Part shown: piece by piece, positions 1 to 7,826 of the stretch
Numbering within the stretch: the first letter of the stretch is position 1
Layout of the letters: every line of letters starts with the position of its first letter
Origin: Streptomyces sp. DvalAA-14
GTDB taxonomy: Bacteria; Actinomycetota; Actinomycetes; Streptomycetales; Streptomycetaceae
Direction: 5' to 3'
Assembly (NCBI RefSeq): GCF_900091855.1
Contig: NZ_FMCH01000012.1
Location: forward strand, 1-39,782
Length of the DNA: 39,782 nucleotides
Translations under genes and position numbers: made by a program
Notes under the pieces: model-generated
What the model was told of the DNA's origin: nothing
Database searches by the model: none
The model's input: only the letters and a program-made list of their open reading frames with translations

Positions 1-290
1 GCCGCCACGGCACGTACGGCGCCCGGCGCGGCTCTTCGCCGGTGCCCGTCGAGGGCGGCCGGCTGCCGTCCGCCGGACGCACCCCCACACCCACCGGTCC
101 GGCGGCTGCCGGACAGCCGCCCTCCACCCCGCCCGCGGCCTCGGATCCGGCGGCGGAGTCGGCCTCGGAGTCGGCCTCCGCACCGGCCCGGCGGGCGACC
201 CGGATACTGCCGCTCGGCCTCGGCCTGCTCCTGACAGGTCTCGGGCTCGGCTTCATCGGGCTGCGGCTGCGCCGACCCGCCGGCTCCTGA
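1..290 (+). CDS. C-terminal part of a membrane-anchored protein (5' end outside window)
   Basis: An open frame runs from the left edge to a TGA at 288-290 with no stop before it, so this is probably the tail of a longer gene; a GTG at 42 would give an 82-residue protein but has no clear ribosome-binding site. The visible part has a Pro/Ala/Ser-rich linker (about residues 20-65), then one hydrophobic segment rich in Leu and Gly (ILPLGLGLLLTGLGLGFIGL) and a short basic tail (RLRRPAGS). This is the layout of a C-terminal membrane anchor of an exported or surface protein. No LAXTG-type sortase signal is seen before the anchor. Function not recognised. A strong hairpin follows at 294-333. Confidence 0.55.
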   Translation, partial: RHGTYGARRGSSPVPVEGGRLPSAGRTPTPTGPAAAGQPPSTPPAASDPAAESASESASAPARRATRILPLGLGLLLTGLGLGFIGLRLRRPAGS

Positions 291-293
291 TCC

Positions 294-333
294 GCGCCTT
301 TCGCCGGCCCGGGCCCGGGCCGGCGGAAGGCGC
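294..333. terminator. Hairpin between convergent genes
   Basis: A 20-bp inverted repeat with no loop bases (arms 294-313 and 314-333, one G-T-type pair) lies just after the left-edge gene and before the stop of the minus-strand oxidoreductase. It has no U-tract, as is common in Streptomyces, and could serve both strands. Confidence 0.6.
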
Positions 334-352
334 TGGACCCGGGCCCGACCCC

Positions 353-1333
353 TCAGGCCGGTCGCACCGCGAGCAGCACCTTCCCCACGTGCCCGCTGCT
401 CTCCATCAGCCGATGGGCCTGCGCCGCCTCGTCGAGCGGGAAGACCCGGTCCACCACCGGCCGTACGACCCCGGCCTCGATCAGCGGCCAGACATGCTCC
501 CGCACCGCCGCGATGATCGCGGCCTTCTCGTCCAGCGGACGGGTCCGCAGCCCGGTCGCGATGACGGCGGCCCGCTTGGCCATCAGCCGGCCGAGATCCA
601 GCTCCGCCTTCACGCCGCCCTGCATCCCGATCACGACCAGCCGGCCGTTCACGGCGAGGGCCTCGATGTTCCGGGCCAGGTACTTGGCCCCCACCAGGTC
701 CAAGATCACGTCGGCGCCGTGTTCGCCGAGCTCCGCCACGAAGTCCTGCTCGCGATAGTTGATCAGGACATCGGCGCCGAGTTCGCGGCAGGCGGCCAGC
801 TTGTCCGCGCTGCCCGCGGTGACCGCGACCTTCGCCCCGACCGCCTTGCCGAGCTGGATCGCCAGCGTCCCGATGCCGCTGGACCCGCCGTGCACCAGCA
901 GCGTTTCACCGGGCCGCAGGTTCGCGACCTGGAAGACGTTCGACCAGACCGTCGCGGCGACCTCCGGCAGCGCCGCCGCCGTCGTCAGATCGACGCCCTT
1001 GGGCACCGGCAGCAGCTGGCCGAGCGGCACCGCGACCTTCTCCGCGTACCCGCCGCCGGCGAGCAGCGCGCACACCTGGTCGCCCACCGACCAGGCCCCA
1101 CCGCTCGCGCCGGGGCCAAATCCCGCGATCCGCCCCGAGCACTCCAGCCCGGGGTACGGCGAAACCCCGGGCGCCGGGTCGTAGCGGCCCTGCCGCTGGA
1201 GCAGATCGGCCCGGTTCACCGCCGACGCCGTGACCTCCACCAGCACCTCGCCCGGGCCCGGCACGGGATCGGGGACTTCCGCCAGGACCAGTGCCTCGGG
1301 GCCGCCCGGCTCAGCAATCGTTATCGCACGCAT
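353..1333 (-). CDS. NAD(P)H:quinone oxidoreductase, zinc-independent MDR family
   Basis: This 326-residue protein is a quinone oxidoreductase (QOR/PIG3-like) of the medium-chain dehydrogenase/reductase superfamily, predicted to reduce quinones or enones with NAD(P)H in the cytosol. The N-terminal GroES-like half carries the family pattern VNRADLLQRQGRY (about residues 40-52) and PGLECSG. The Rossmann half carries LLVHGGSSGIGTLAIQL (about 145-161), the cofactor-binding glycine motif. The cysteines of the structural zinc lobe of alcohol dehydrogenases are absent, which fits the zinc-free branch. Length is normal for the family. The ATG at 1333 gives the expected N-terminus MRAITIAEPGGPE, but no strong ribosome-binding site precedes it. 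It is divergent from the MFS gene at 1531, so the two may share a promoter region. The natural substrate cannot be told from sequence. Confidence 0.9.
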   Translation of the reverse strand: MRAITIAEPGGPEALVLAEVPDPVPGPGEVLVEVTASAVNRADLLQRQGRYDPAPGVSPYPGLECSGRIAGFGPGASGGAWSVGDQVCALLAGGGYAEKVAVPLGQLLPVPKGVDLTTAAALPEVAATVWSNVFQVANLRPGETLLVHGGSSGIGTLAIQLGKAVGAKVAVTAGSADKLAACRELGADVLINYREQDFVAELGEHGADVILDLVGAKYLARNIEALAVNGRLVVIGMQGGVKAELDLGRLMAKRAAVIATGLRTRPLDEKAAIIAAVREHVWPLIEAGVVRPVVDRVFPLDEAAQAHRLMESSGHVGKVLLAVRPA

Positions 1334-1499
1334 GCTGTCGACGGTAACGCCGGACAGCGGAGGAAGTCCGGTGCCCCCGCCGAGGATTCACGGACGGCCC
1401 ACTGCCGCCCCGCCCTTGCCCCACCACCCGCCCGACCTACGCGCCCGCACCTCCCCGCGTCCGCGTCCGTGCCCGTGCCCGGCTCGTAACCCTGCTGAC

Positions 1500-1514
1500 G
1501 TCGGTCGTACCGAC
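1500..1514. promoter_or_regulatory. Inverted repeat upstream of the MFS gene
   Basis: GTCGGT-CGT-ACCGAC is a perfect 6-bp-arm palindrome ending 16 bp before the GTG start of the MFS exporter. Exporters of this class are often controlled by TetR or MarR repressors at such sites. Its half-sites face the opposite way from the ACCG-N6-CGGT operators elsewhere in the window, so it is probably not the same regulator's site. No regulator gene is adjacent. Confidence 0.35.
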
Positions 1515-1530
1515 CAGCGAAACTGAACAG

Positions 1531-3000
1531 GTGATCGATACCACGTCGCAGCCGCTCGGCGACCGGCAGCGCGCCGTCGCCCTGCTCGTCGCGGGCTGCT
1601 TCTTCATGGAGAACCTGGACGGCACCATCGTGACCACCGCCGCCCCGCACATCGGCGCCTCGCTGGGGGTCTCGGCGACCGCGATCGGTCTGGTCGTCAC
1701 CGCCTATCTGCTGACCCTCGCGGTGCTGATCCCGCTCAGCGGCTGGCTCACCGCCCGCTACGGCGCCCGGCGCGTCTTCCTCGCCGCGATCGCGCTGTTC
1801 ACCCTGGCGTCCCTGGCCTGCGCCGGGGCCTCGAACCTCGGTGAACTGGTGGCGCTGCGCGTGGTGCAGGGCGCGGGCGGCGCGATGATGGTCCCGGTCG
1901 GGCGGCTGACGGCCATGTCCGGGGTGGCCAAGCCGGACCTGCCGAGGATCGTGTCCTACATCGTGTGGCCCGCGCTGCTCGCCCCGGTGATCGCGCCCCT
2001 GCTGGGCGGCGTCATCACGACGTACGCCAGCTGGCGCTGGCTCTTCCTGATCAACATCCCGCTCGGGGTGCTGGCCTTCGCGGTGGCCTGGCGGCTGATC
2101 GAGGGCGGACCGGTGAGCGGGGTCGGCGCGCTGGACTGGCCCGGGGTGCTGTGGACATCGGCCGGGCTGGGCACCCTGACGTACACCGGGCACCTGCTGT
2201 CCCGGACCCACGGGTCGTGGCCGGTGGCGGCGGCGTTCGGTACGGCCTCGGTGGCCATGCTGGTGGCGGCGGTCCGGCATCTGCGACGGGCGGATCATCC
2301 CCTGATCGACCTGGGGACGCTGCGGGCGCCGTCGTTCCGGGCGTCCGTGTCGGGCGGCTCGTCGTTCTGGGTAGCGGTGAGCGCGGTGCCGTTCCTGCTG
2401 CCGCTGCTGTTCCAGGAGGTGTTCGGCTGGAGCGCGGTCACCTCGGGCGCCCTGGTGCTGTTCGTGTTCGTCGGCAACATCGGCATCAAGCCGGCCACCA
2501 CGTATCTGTTCGGGCGGTTCGGCTACCGGTCACTGCTGGTGGTGTCGGGCGCGACGCTGGCCGGCAGCATGGTGGGCTGCGCCTTTCTCACCCCGGGCAC
2601 CCCGCGGTGGCTGATCGCCGCGCTGGCCGTGATCAGCGGCGCGGCGCGGTCGCTCGGCCTGACCGGATATTCGACGCTGGCCTTCGCGGACATTCCGCAG
2701 CGGCGGATGCGGGACGCCAGCACCCTGAACGCGACCGCCAACCAGATGGCCGCGGGTCTCGGCGTCGCGGCGGCGACCGTCGCGATCCGACTCGGCGGCC
2801 CCGTCACCCACGCCCTCCTCGGGCGCACCTCGCCGGCCCTGTCCTACAGCGCCGCCTTCTGCCTGCTGGCCCCCGCTGCCCTCGCCGCCACGGCGGGCGC
2901 GGTCCGCCTGCACCCGGGCGCGGGGGACGCGCTGCGGTCGCGGGCGGGCAGGCCGGCCCGCGCTTCGGTACGCGGGGCGGGATCGCGGGGCGTGGGCTGA
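1531..3000 (+). CDS. MFS transporter, DHA2 (EmrB/QacA-type) drug:H+ antiporter
   Basis: This 489-residue integral membrane protein has the hydrophobicity pattern of a 14-helix DHA2 major facilitator exporter, predicted to expel drugs or other small molecules using the proton gradient. The first helix contains FFMENLDGTIVTTAAPHIG (about residues 23-41), close to the DHA family motif D1 (LDxTIVNxALP). The loop between helices 2 and 3 carries GWLTARYGARRVF, motif A. Motif C-like residues appear in helix 5 (VIAPLLGGVIT). The GTG at 1531 is the first plausible start; the upstream sequence has only a weak ribosome-binding site. The last roughly 30 residues are Arg/Gly/Ala-rich and look like a cytoplasmic tail. 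The gene converges on moeA. The substrate is unknown. Confidence 0.9.
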   Translation: MIDTTSQPLGDRQRAVALLVAGCFFMENLDGTIVTTAAPHIGASLGVSATAIGLVVTAYLLTLAVLIPLSGWLTARYGARRVFLAAIALFTLASLACAGASNLGELVALRVVQGAGGAMMVPVGRLTAMSGVAKPDLPRIVSYIVWPALLAPVIAPLLGGVITTYASWRWLFLINIPLGVLAFAVAWRLIEGGPVSGVGALDWPGVLWTSAGLGTLTYTGHLLSRTHGSWPVAAAFGTASVAMLVAAVRHLRRADHPLIDLGTLRAPSFRASVSGGSSFWVAVSAVPFLLPLLFQEVFGWSAVTSGALVLFVFVGNIGIKPATTYLFGRFGYRSLLVVSGATLAGSMVGCAFLTPGTPRWLIAALAVISGAARSLGLTGYSTLAFADIPQRRMRDASTLNATANQMAAGLGVAAATVAIRLGGPVTHALLGRTSPALSYSAAFCLLAPAALAATAGAVRLHPGAGDALRSRAGRPARASVRGAGSRGVG

Positions 3001-3177
3001 GCGGCGCGACCGGATCGCGGAGCCCGGGCCGGGGCGGCCGGGGCGAAAGCCGCCGCAGCACCTGGCGCAGCGGCCCGGCGGCGGTGTGGGGGAACAGCAC
3101 CCGGTACGAACGCGGCCCCGCCCCCGTGGCCGGTGCCGCGGCCAGGCGATCTGCCGCCGTGTCCCGCCGGGAGAGCC

Positions 3178-4953
3178 TCACCCGCCGCTCCCCCAGGCGG
3201 CCGCGGACATCCCGGTGTCGAGCACGGCGGTCTCCTGCCCGGCGCGCAGGCCGCCGGGCGGGATCACCGCCATACCGTCGGCGGCGGCCAGGCCGCGCAG
3301 CATCGCCGAGCCGGCGAAGCGCAGCGGCCGGGCGGCGGAGTCGTCGTCGAAGACCACCGGGACCAGCCGGGTGTCCACGCGGTGGCCGGCCACGTCCTCC
3401 GTCAGCGGCGCCGCGTACGGAGCTGGTACGCGGTGACCGGCCAGGGTCCGCAGCAGAGGGGCGACCAGGGTGAGCACTCCGGCCGCGGCGGCCAGCGGGT
3501 TGCCCGGCAGGCCGATGAGGAACGGGCCGCCTCCGGGTACGGCCGCCGACGCGCGTGCCGGGGCAGTCGCAGGTCCCGGGGTTGGCAGTTCGGCGAGCAG
3601 CATCGGGTGGCCCGGGCGAACCGCCACCCCGTCGACCAGGAGCTTCGCGCCGATCGCGGCCAGCACGGGATGAACGTGGTCGACCGGGCCACCCGCGGTG
3701 CCGCCCGTGGTGATGATCAAATCGGCCGATCCGGCGCTGATCGCCTCACGCACGGCGCCCAGATCGTCCAGCAGGTGCCGGACCGAGGTCACCTCGGCGC
3801 CCAGCGCGCGCAGCCACGACGGCAGCATCGGACCGAGGGCGTCCCGTACCCGGCCCTTGCGGGGCAACCCGTGGCCGAGCAACTCGTCGCCCAGCACGAG
3901 CACCTCGACCCGTGGCCTGGCGGTCACCGTCAGCTCGTCGTAACCGCTCGCCGCCGCCAGGCCCAACACGGCCGGCGTCACCACCGCCCCGGCCGGCAGC
4001 AACTCGTCACCGCTCCGGCACTCCTGCCCCCGCCGCCGCACCTCCTGGCCCGGCCGCGGCGCGAACCGCTGCTCCCGGAGCTCCAACCGCGTCCCGTCGG
4101 TGCGGTGTTCGGTCCGGCCGTGCTCGCTGCGGAGCACGGCCACCGCGCCCGGCGGCAGAACGGCGCCGGTGGCGATCGGCGCGGCGCAACCGTCGCGCAG
4201 AAGGGCCGGGGAGCCCTGACCTGCCAGCAATTGGCCGGTCAGCCACCAAGGGCCCGGGCCGGCCACCGCCCAGCCGTCCATCGCCGAGGAGTCGAAGGAC
4301 GGCAGATCGACGAGGGCCGTCAGCGGCTCGGCCAGCGCCGTCCCGAGAGCGTCGTCGCCCAGCGGCTGGACCTGCGGACCCAGTCGGCGGGCCGCCTGAC
4401 GGGCGATCCGCCGGGCTTCGGGCCAAGTGGCCTCGTGGGTGTGGAGATGCGGGGCGGCCACGGGCGGACCGGGGGGTTCGGGGCGGGAGGCCGAACGGCG
4501 GGGGGCGGCTTCACCGTCAGGGGGGGCGCCGTCCTCAGGGGGACGGCCGGGGGAGGTTCGGCCGGCGGCGGCCCGGCGGGAGGGGGTTCGGGCGGCGTCG
4601 GCTCGGCGGGCGGAAGGACGGTCCCCGGAAGAGCTGTCGGCCGAGGTCTGGGCGCCACCTTTGCCGCTCCGGGCGGGCGGGCGCGGCGGGGCGGATTCCT
4701 CCTGGCCGTGGCGCAGCGCGACCGCCACCGGGTCCAAGGGCGGCGGGGGAGCGGGCGGCACCGGGCGCGGGCGCGATCCGGCCGAGCCGCGGGCCCGGCC
4801 GGGGGGTCCCTCGGCTTCGCCGATACCCAGCGCGACGACCAGCGGGTCGGTGGTTGCCGGGCGACCCCGATCGGCCTCGCCCCGGGGCTCGTTGGCAAGC
4901 GCCAGGGCGTCGTCGAGTGCGCGGTCGGCGGCGTCACCGCCCGAACCGCTCAT
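3178..4953 (-). CDS. moeA: Molybdopterin molybdotransferase MoeA with a long N-terminal extension
   Basis: MoeA inserts molybdate into adenylylated molybdopterin, the last step of molybdenum cofactor synthesis. Core motifs are clear: SFDSSAMDGWAV (219-230) near the active site, a MoCF-binding domain with GDELL (355-359) and TTGGTAGGPVDHVHP (415-429), and IGLPGNPLAAAAGV near the C-terminus. At 591 residues it is about 170 longer than a usual MoeA. The extra part (about 25-168) is Pro/Arg/Ala/Ser-rich low-complexity sequence with two similar phrases, DPLVVALGIG (36-45) and DPVAVALRHG (74-83). The ATG at 4953 overlaps the stop of the DUF6457 gene (ATGA), which supports this start and translational coupling. 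An internal start near the core is possible but less likely, because the first 24 residues look conserved rather than random. Last gene of a mobA-DUF6457-moeA unit. Confidence 0.9.
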   Translation of the reverse strand: MSGSGGDAADRALDDALALANEPRGEADRGRPATTDPLVVALGIGEAEGPPGRARGSAGSRPRPVPPAPPPPLDPVAVALRHGQEESAPPRPPARSGKGGAQTSADSSSGDRPSARRADAARTPSRRAAAGRTSPGRPPEDGAPPDGEAAPRRSASRPEPPGPPVAAPHLHTHEATWPEARRIARQAARRLGPQVQPLGDDALGTALAEPLTALVDLPSFDSSAMDGWAVAGPGPWWLTGQLLAGQGSPALLRDGCAAPIATGAVLPPGAVAVLRSEHGRTEHRTDGTRLELREQRFAPRPGQEVRRRGQECRSGDELLPAGAVVTPAVLGLAAASGYDELTVTARPRVEVLVLGDELLGHGLPRKGRVRDALGPMLPSWLRALGAEVTSVRHLLDDLGAVREAISAGSADLIITTGGTAGGPVDHVHPVLAAIGAKLLVDGVAVRPGHPMLLAELPTPGPATAPARASAAVPGGGPFLIGLPGNPLAAAAGVLTLVAPLLRTLAGHRVPAPYAAPLTEDVAGHRVDTRLVPVVFDDDSAARPLRFAGSAMLRGLAAADGMAVIPPGGLRAGQETAVLDTGMSAAAWGSGG

Positions 4954-5222
4954 CTCGCCGGGTCCGGTTCGCTGCCGGACTCCTCGGCCCAGCGCTGCGC
5001 GAGCGCCGCCGCCTTGCTCGCTGCCTCCCGCACCGCCTCCGGGCCGCCGCCCGCGCTCGCCGCCGCGTAACCCACCAGGAAGGTGGTCAGCGGTGCGGCA
5101 GGGCGGGCAACGCCGTGTGCGGCATCACGGGCCAGGTCGAGCAGGACGGCGATGTCCACGTCGAGGTCGATGCCCAGTTCGGTCTTGGCTGCTGAAATCC
5201 ATTCGTCCAACACAGGCCCCAT
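4950..5222 (-). CDS. DUF6457 small protein of the Moco operon
   Basis: A 90-residue, probably soluble and helical protein that I assign to the DUF6457 family from its pattern LDEWISAAKTELGID ... LLDLARDAAHGVARPAAPLT. Members are small actinobacterial proteins often encoded beside or fused to MobA-like nucleotidyltransferases; their biochemical role is not established. The ATG at 5222 is preceded by GGAGGAGG and GGAG within 20 bp. The stop overlaps the start of moeA by 4 bp, and mobA lies 33 bp upstream, so it is likely to act with molybdenum cofactor synthesis, perhaps as an accessory subunit of MobA or MoeA (inference). Confidence 0.8.
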   Translation of the reverse strand: MGPVLDEWISAAKTELGIDLDVDIAVLLDLARDAAHGVARPAAPLTTFLVGYAAASAGGGPEAVREAASKAAALAQRWAEESGSEPDPAR

Positions 5223-5255
5223 GTTCTCCGATCCTCCTCCCGTCGGCGGGCAGGC

Positions 5256-6119
5256 TCACCCCTCGGACGCGCCGTCCAGCCGGGCCCGTGCCACCGCTAC
5301 GTCCTCCCAGGTGTCGCAGTCGAAAGACGCCTCCCCCGTCGGGTCGGGCATCCTCCGCATCCTCAACTCCCCCGTCAGCAGCCGCAGCGGCAACCCGGTC
5401 AGCCCGCCGTGCTCGGCCCCGAGCAGGGCGAGTTCGCGCCGCAGTGGTTCGATCCGGTACGCCGCCGCCAGCGGCTGGTCCCGGCCGTCCGCGTCCGTCA
5501 GCATCACTCCTTCCCACTCCGTCACGTCTTCGTCGCCGTTCTTGATGCCTTCGGGGCCCCCGCTGTCTCCGGTGCCTTCGGTGCCTTTCGTGTCTTTGTC
5601 TTCGCCCTCGGTCAGGCGATCCCGCCGCCCGACCGTTGGTCCGACCGGTCGCTCAGCCTGTCGCTGGGCCCTTGGCTCGGCCCGTCGCTCGTCCGGCCGC
5701 TCGCCGGTCCGCTTCCTGGCGTCCGCGGTGAGCGCCTCGGCCAGCGCGTCCACGGTGCGCGCCGTCAGGAACGGCAGATCAGCGGCCAGCACCAGCACCA
5801 CCTCGGGCCGCCCCCAACCGCTGGAGGCAACGTCGCCCGGCCGCGTGGCTCCGGCCCGACCGGCGTCCGGCCCCAACGCGACGAGCCCGGCGGCGAGGGC
5901 CGGCAGCGGACCACCGCCGGCCGGCTGCTCCCGGGTCCACCGCACCGGCCGCGCGGTCGACCGGCGCGGCCCGACGACGACCGTGGCGTCCGCCGCCCCG
6001 CAAGCCGCCAGCACCCGGTCCAGCAGCATGCGGCCGCCGACCGGCAGCGCGGGCTTGTCCGCACCGCCGAGCCGCCTCGCCGCGCCGCCGGCCAGCACCA
6101 CCGCGTCGTAGCTCGTCAT
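5256..6119 (-). CDS. mobA: MobA-like molybdenum cofactor guanylyltransferase (NTP transferase)
   Basis: MobA transfers GMP from GTP to the molybdenum cofactor. The 287-residue protein starts with the nucleotidyltransferase signature VVLAGGAARRLGGADKPALPVGG (residues 7-29), giving the P-loop-like LAGG and the conserved Lys. It also has the metal-binding ADLPFL (113-118) and a QPLAAAY segment (215-221) typical of MobA. Unusually, residues about 133-201 form an inserted low-complexity region that is first Arg/Glu-rich, then Gly/Asp/Thr-rich, making the protein about 80 residues longer than most MobA proteins. The ATG at 6119 follows a GGGGGA sequence. It is the first gene of the Moco trio and lies 57 bp after the E2 stop on the same strand, so read-through from the dehydrogenase operon is possible. 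No molybdoenzyme is encoded in the window. Confidence 0.85.
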   Translation of the reverse strand: MTSYDAVVLAGGAARRLGGADKPALPVGGRMLLDRVLAACGAADATVVVGPRRSTARPVRWTREQPAGGGPLPALAAGLVALGPDAGRAGATRPGDVASSGWGRPEVVLVLAADLPFLTARTVDALAEALTADARKRTGERPDERRAEPRAQRQAERPVGPTVGRRDRLTEGEDKDTKGTEGTGDSGGPEGIKNGDEDVTEWEGVMLTDADGRDQPLAAAYRIEPLRRELALLGAEHGGLTGLPLRLLTGELRMRRMPDPTGEASFDCDTWEDVAVARARLDGASEG

Positions 6120-6176
6120 GCCCGCGAGTATCCCCCGGTCACCCCGCCGTGCGGCCTCCCGTGCACGCCGCCGGGA

Positions 6177-7826
6177 TCACACGGATGCGAGGAGCACCGC
6201 CGGATTCTCCACGCAGTCGGCCACGAAGCGCAGGAATCCGCCGGCCGTGCCGCCGTCGCAAACCCGGTGGTCGAAGGTGAAGGACAGCTGCACCACCTGC
6301 CGTACCGCCAACTCGCCCTGATGCACCCACGGCTTGGGCACGATCCGGCCGATGCCGAGCATCGCCGCCTCCGGGTGGTTGATGATCGGCGTGGAGCCGT
6401 CCACCCCGAACACCCCGTAGTTGTTCAGCGTGAACGTCCCGCCGGTCAACTCTCCCGGCGTCAGCGAGCTGTCCCTGGCGGCCTGCGTCAGCCGGCCGAT
6501 CTCGGCGGACAGCCCGGCCGTGGTCCTGGCCTGCGCGTCCCGCACCACCGGCACCACCAGCCCGCGCTCGGTCTGCGCGGCGAACCCGAGGTGCACGGCG
6601 GGCAGCCGCACGATCTCGCCCCGCTCGGTGTCCACCGTGGCGTTCAGGTCCGGGTGGCGGGCCAGCGCGGCCGTGGTGATCCGGGCGAGCACCGCGAGCA
6701 CCGATATCCGCTCGGCGCCCGCGGCCTGCGCGGCGGCGTTCATCGCGGTCCGTACCGCGAGCAGTTCGGTGGCATCGGCGTCCACCCAGCAAGTGGCGTC
6801 CGGGATCTCCCGGCGGCTGCGGGTGAGCTTCGCCGCGACGGCGCCGCGTATACCGCGCAATGGAATGCGCTCGGCTCCTTCCTGATCCCGGGTCATGGAC
6901 GATCCGGCCGAAACCGGAGCCGCGACCGGGACCGGCGTCGGGCCAGGCGTCGGGTCCTGGGCGTGGGCTCGGGCGTTGGCGTTGGGGTAGCTCCGGTTCA
7001 GATCCCGGTCCGGTGCCTGGGCCGAGGCCGTCGCGCCGTCCGTGCCCGGTGCCGCCGCCCGCTCGACATCCGCCCGCAGGATCAACCCGTCCGGGCCACT
7101 CCCCGCCACCGTCCTCAGGTCGAGACCTCGCTCGCGGGCCAACCGCCGGACCAGCGGCGACACCACGGCCACCGGCCCGCCGTCCGCCAGGTGGCCCGCC
7201 CGGGCATCCGCCCGGCCGTTGTCCTGGCCCTGTGCGGGGCCCGCCGACCGGTCGTCCGCCCGGTGGCCGTTCACCGCAGGCGCGGTCCGGGGCGGCAGCG
7301 CATCGTGGGGCGGCACGGATGCCGCCGCACCACCGTGCCCCGTGGCCGCGCCGGTGTGCATGGTCCCTCGGCCTATCGTCCGCACCCGATTGCGCCGTCG
7401 GGCCGCCGGACCCGTGCCATAGCCCACCAGGACGTTGCCCGAGCCTTCCTCCGCCGCCGTGCCGGCCCCGCCGTCATCGGGCCCATTGCCACCGGGCCCA
7501 GTGCCACCGGGTCCACTGCCACCGGGCCCGGGAGCGGCCGACTTCTCGTCGGCCGGCGCGCCGCCCTCGGTGCCGTCCATCGAGCCGACCGCCACCGTCA
7601 CCAGCGGCCGGCCCACCGCGAGGGTCTCGCCCTCCTCCCCGAAGCGGGCGGTGACCACACCCCCGTAGGGACAGGGCACCTCCACCACGGCCTTGGCGGT
7701 CTCCACTTCCACCACCGGCTGGTCGACGGCCACCACCTCGCCGATCTCCACCAGCCAGCGCACGATCTCCGCTTCGGTCAGTCCCTCGCCCAGATCGGGC
7801 AGGGTGAATTCCTTGACGACCGCCAT
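6177..7826 (-). CDS. bkdC: 2-oxoacid dehydrogenase E2, dihydrolipoamide acyltransferase (BkdC-like)
   Basis: E2 is the core acyltransferase of a 2-oxoacid dehydrogenase complex: it moves the acyl group from E1 via its swinging lipoyl arm to CoA. The 549-residue protein has one lipoyl domain (1-80) with the lipoylated Lys45 in VETAKAVVEV, then a long Ala/Pro/Gly linker that includes the actinobacterial phrase VLVGYGTGPAARRR. A peripheral subunit-binding domain follows (SPLVRRLARERGLDL), then a second linker and the catalytic domain ending with FDHRVCDGG, which holds the HxxxDG active site. The ATG at 7826 overlaps the E1beta stop by one base (TAATG), so it is preferred over upstream starts. 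The E3 (lipoamide dehydrogenase) is not in the window. Branched-chain 2-oxoacids are the default substrate guess, but the promoter evidence suggests aromatic 2-oxoacids (see findings). Confidence 0.9.
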   Translation of the reverse strand: MAVVKEFTLPDLGEGLTEAEIVRWLVEIGEVVAVDQPVVEVETAKAVVEVPCPYGGVVTARFGEEGETLAVGRPLVTVAVGSMDGTEGGAPADEKSAAPGPGGSGPGGTGPGGNGPDDGGAGTAAEEGSGNVLVGYGTGPAARRRNRVRTIGRGTMHTGAATGHGGAAASVPPHDALPPRTAPAVNGHRADDRSAGPAQGQDNGRADARAGHLADGGPVAVVSPLVRRLARERGLDLRTVAGSGPDGLILRADVERAAAPGTDGATASAQAPDRDLNRSYPNANARAHAQDPTPGPTPVPVAAPVSAGSSMTRDQEGAERIPLRGIRGAVAAKLTRSRREIPDATCWVDADATELLAVRTAMNAAAQAAGAERISVLAVLARITTAALARHPDLNATVDTERGEIVRLPAVHLGFAAQTERGLVVPVVRDAQARTTAGLSAEIGRLTQAARDSSLTPGELTGGTFTLNNYGVFGVDGSTPIINHPEAAMLGIGRIVPKPWVHQGELAVRQVVQLSFTFDHRVCDGGTAGGFLRFVADCVENPAVLLASV

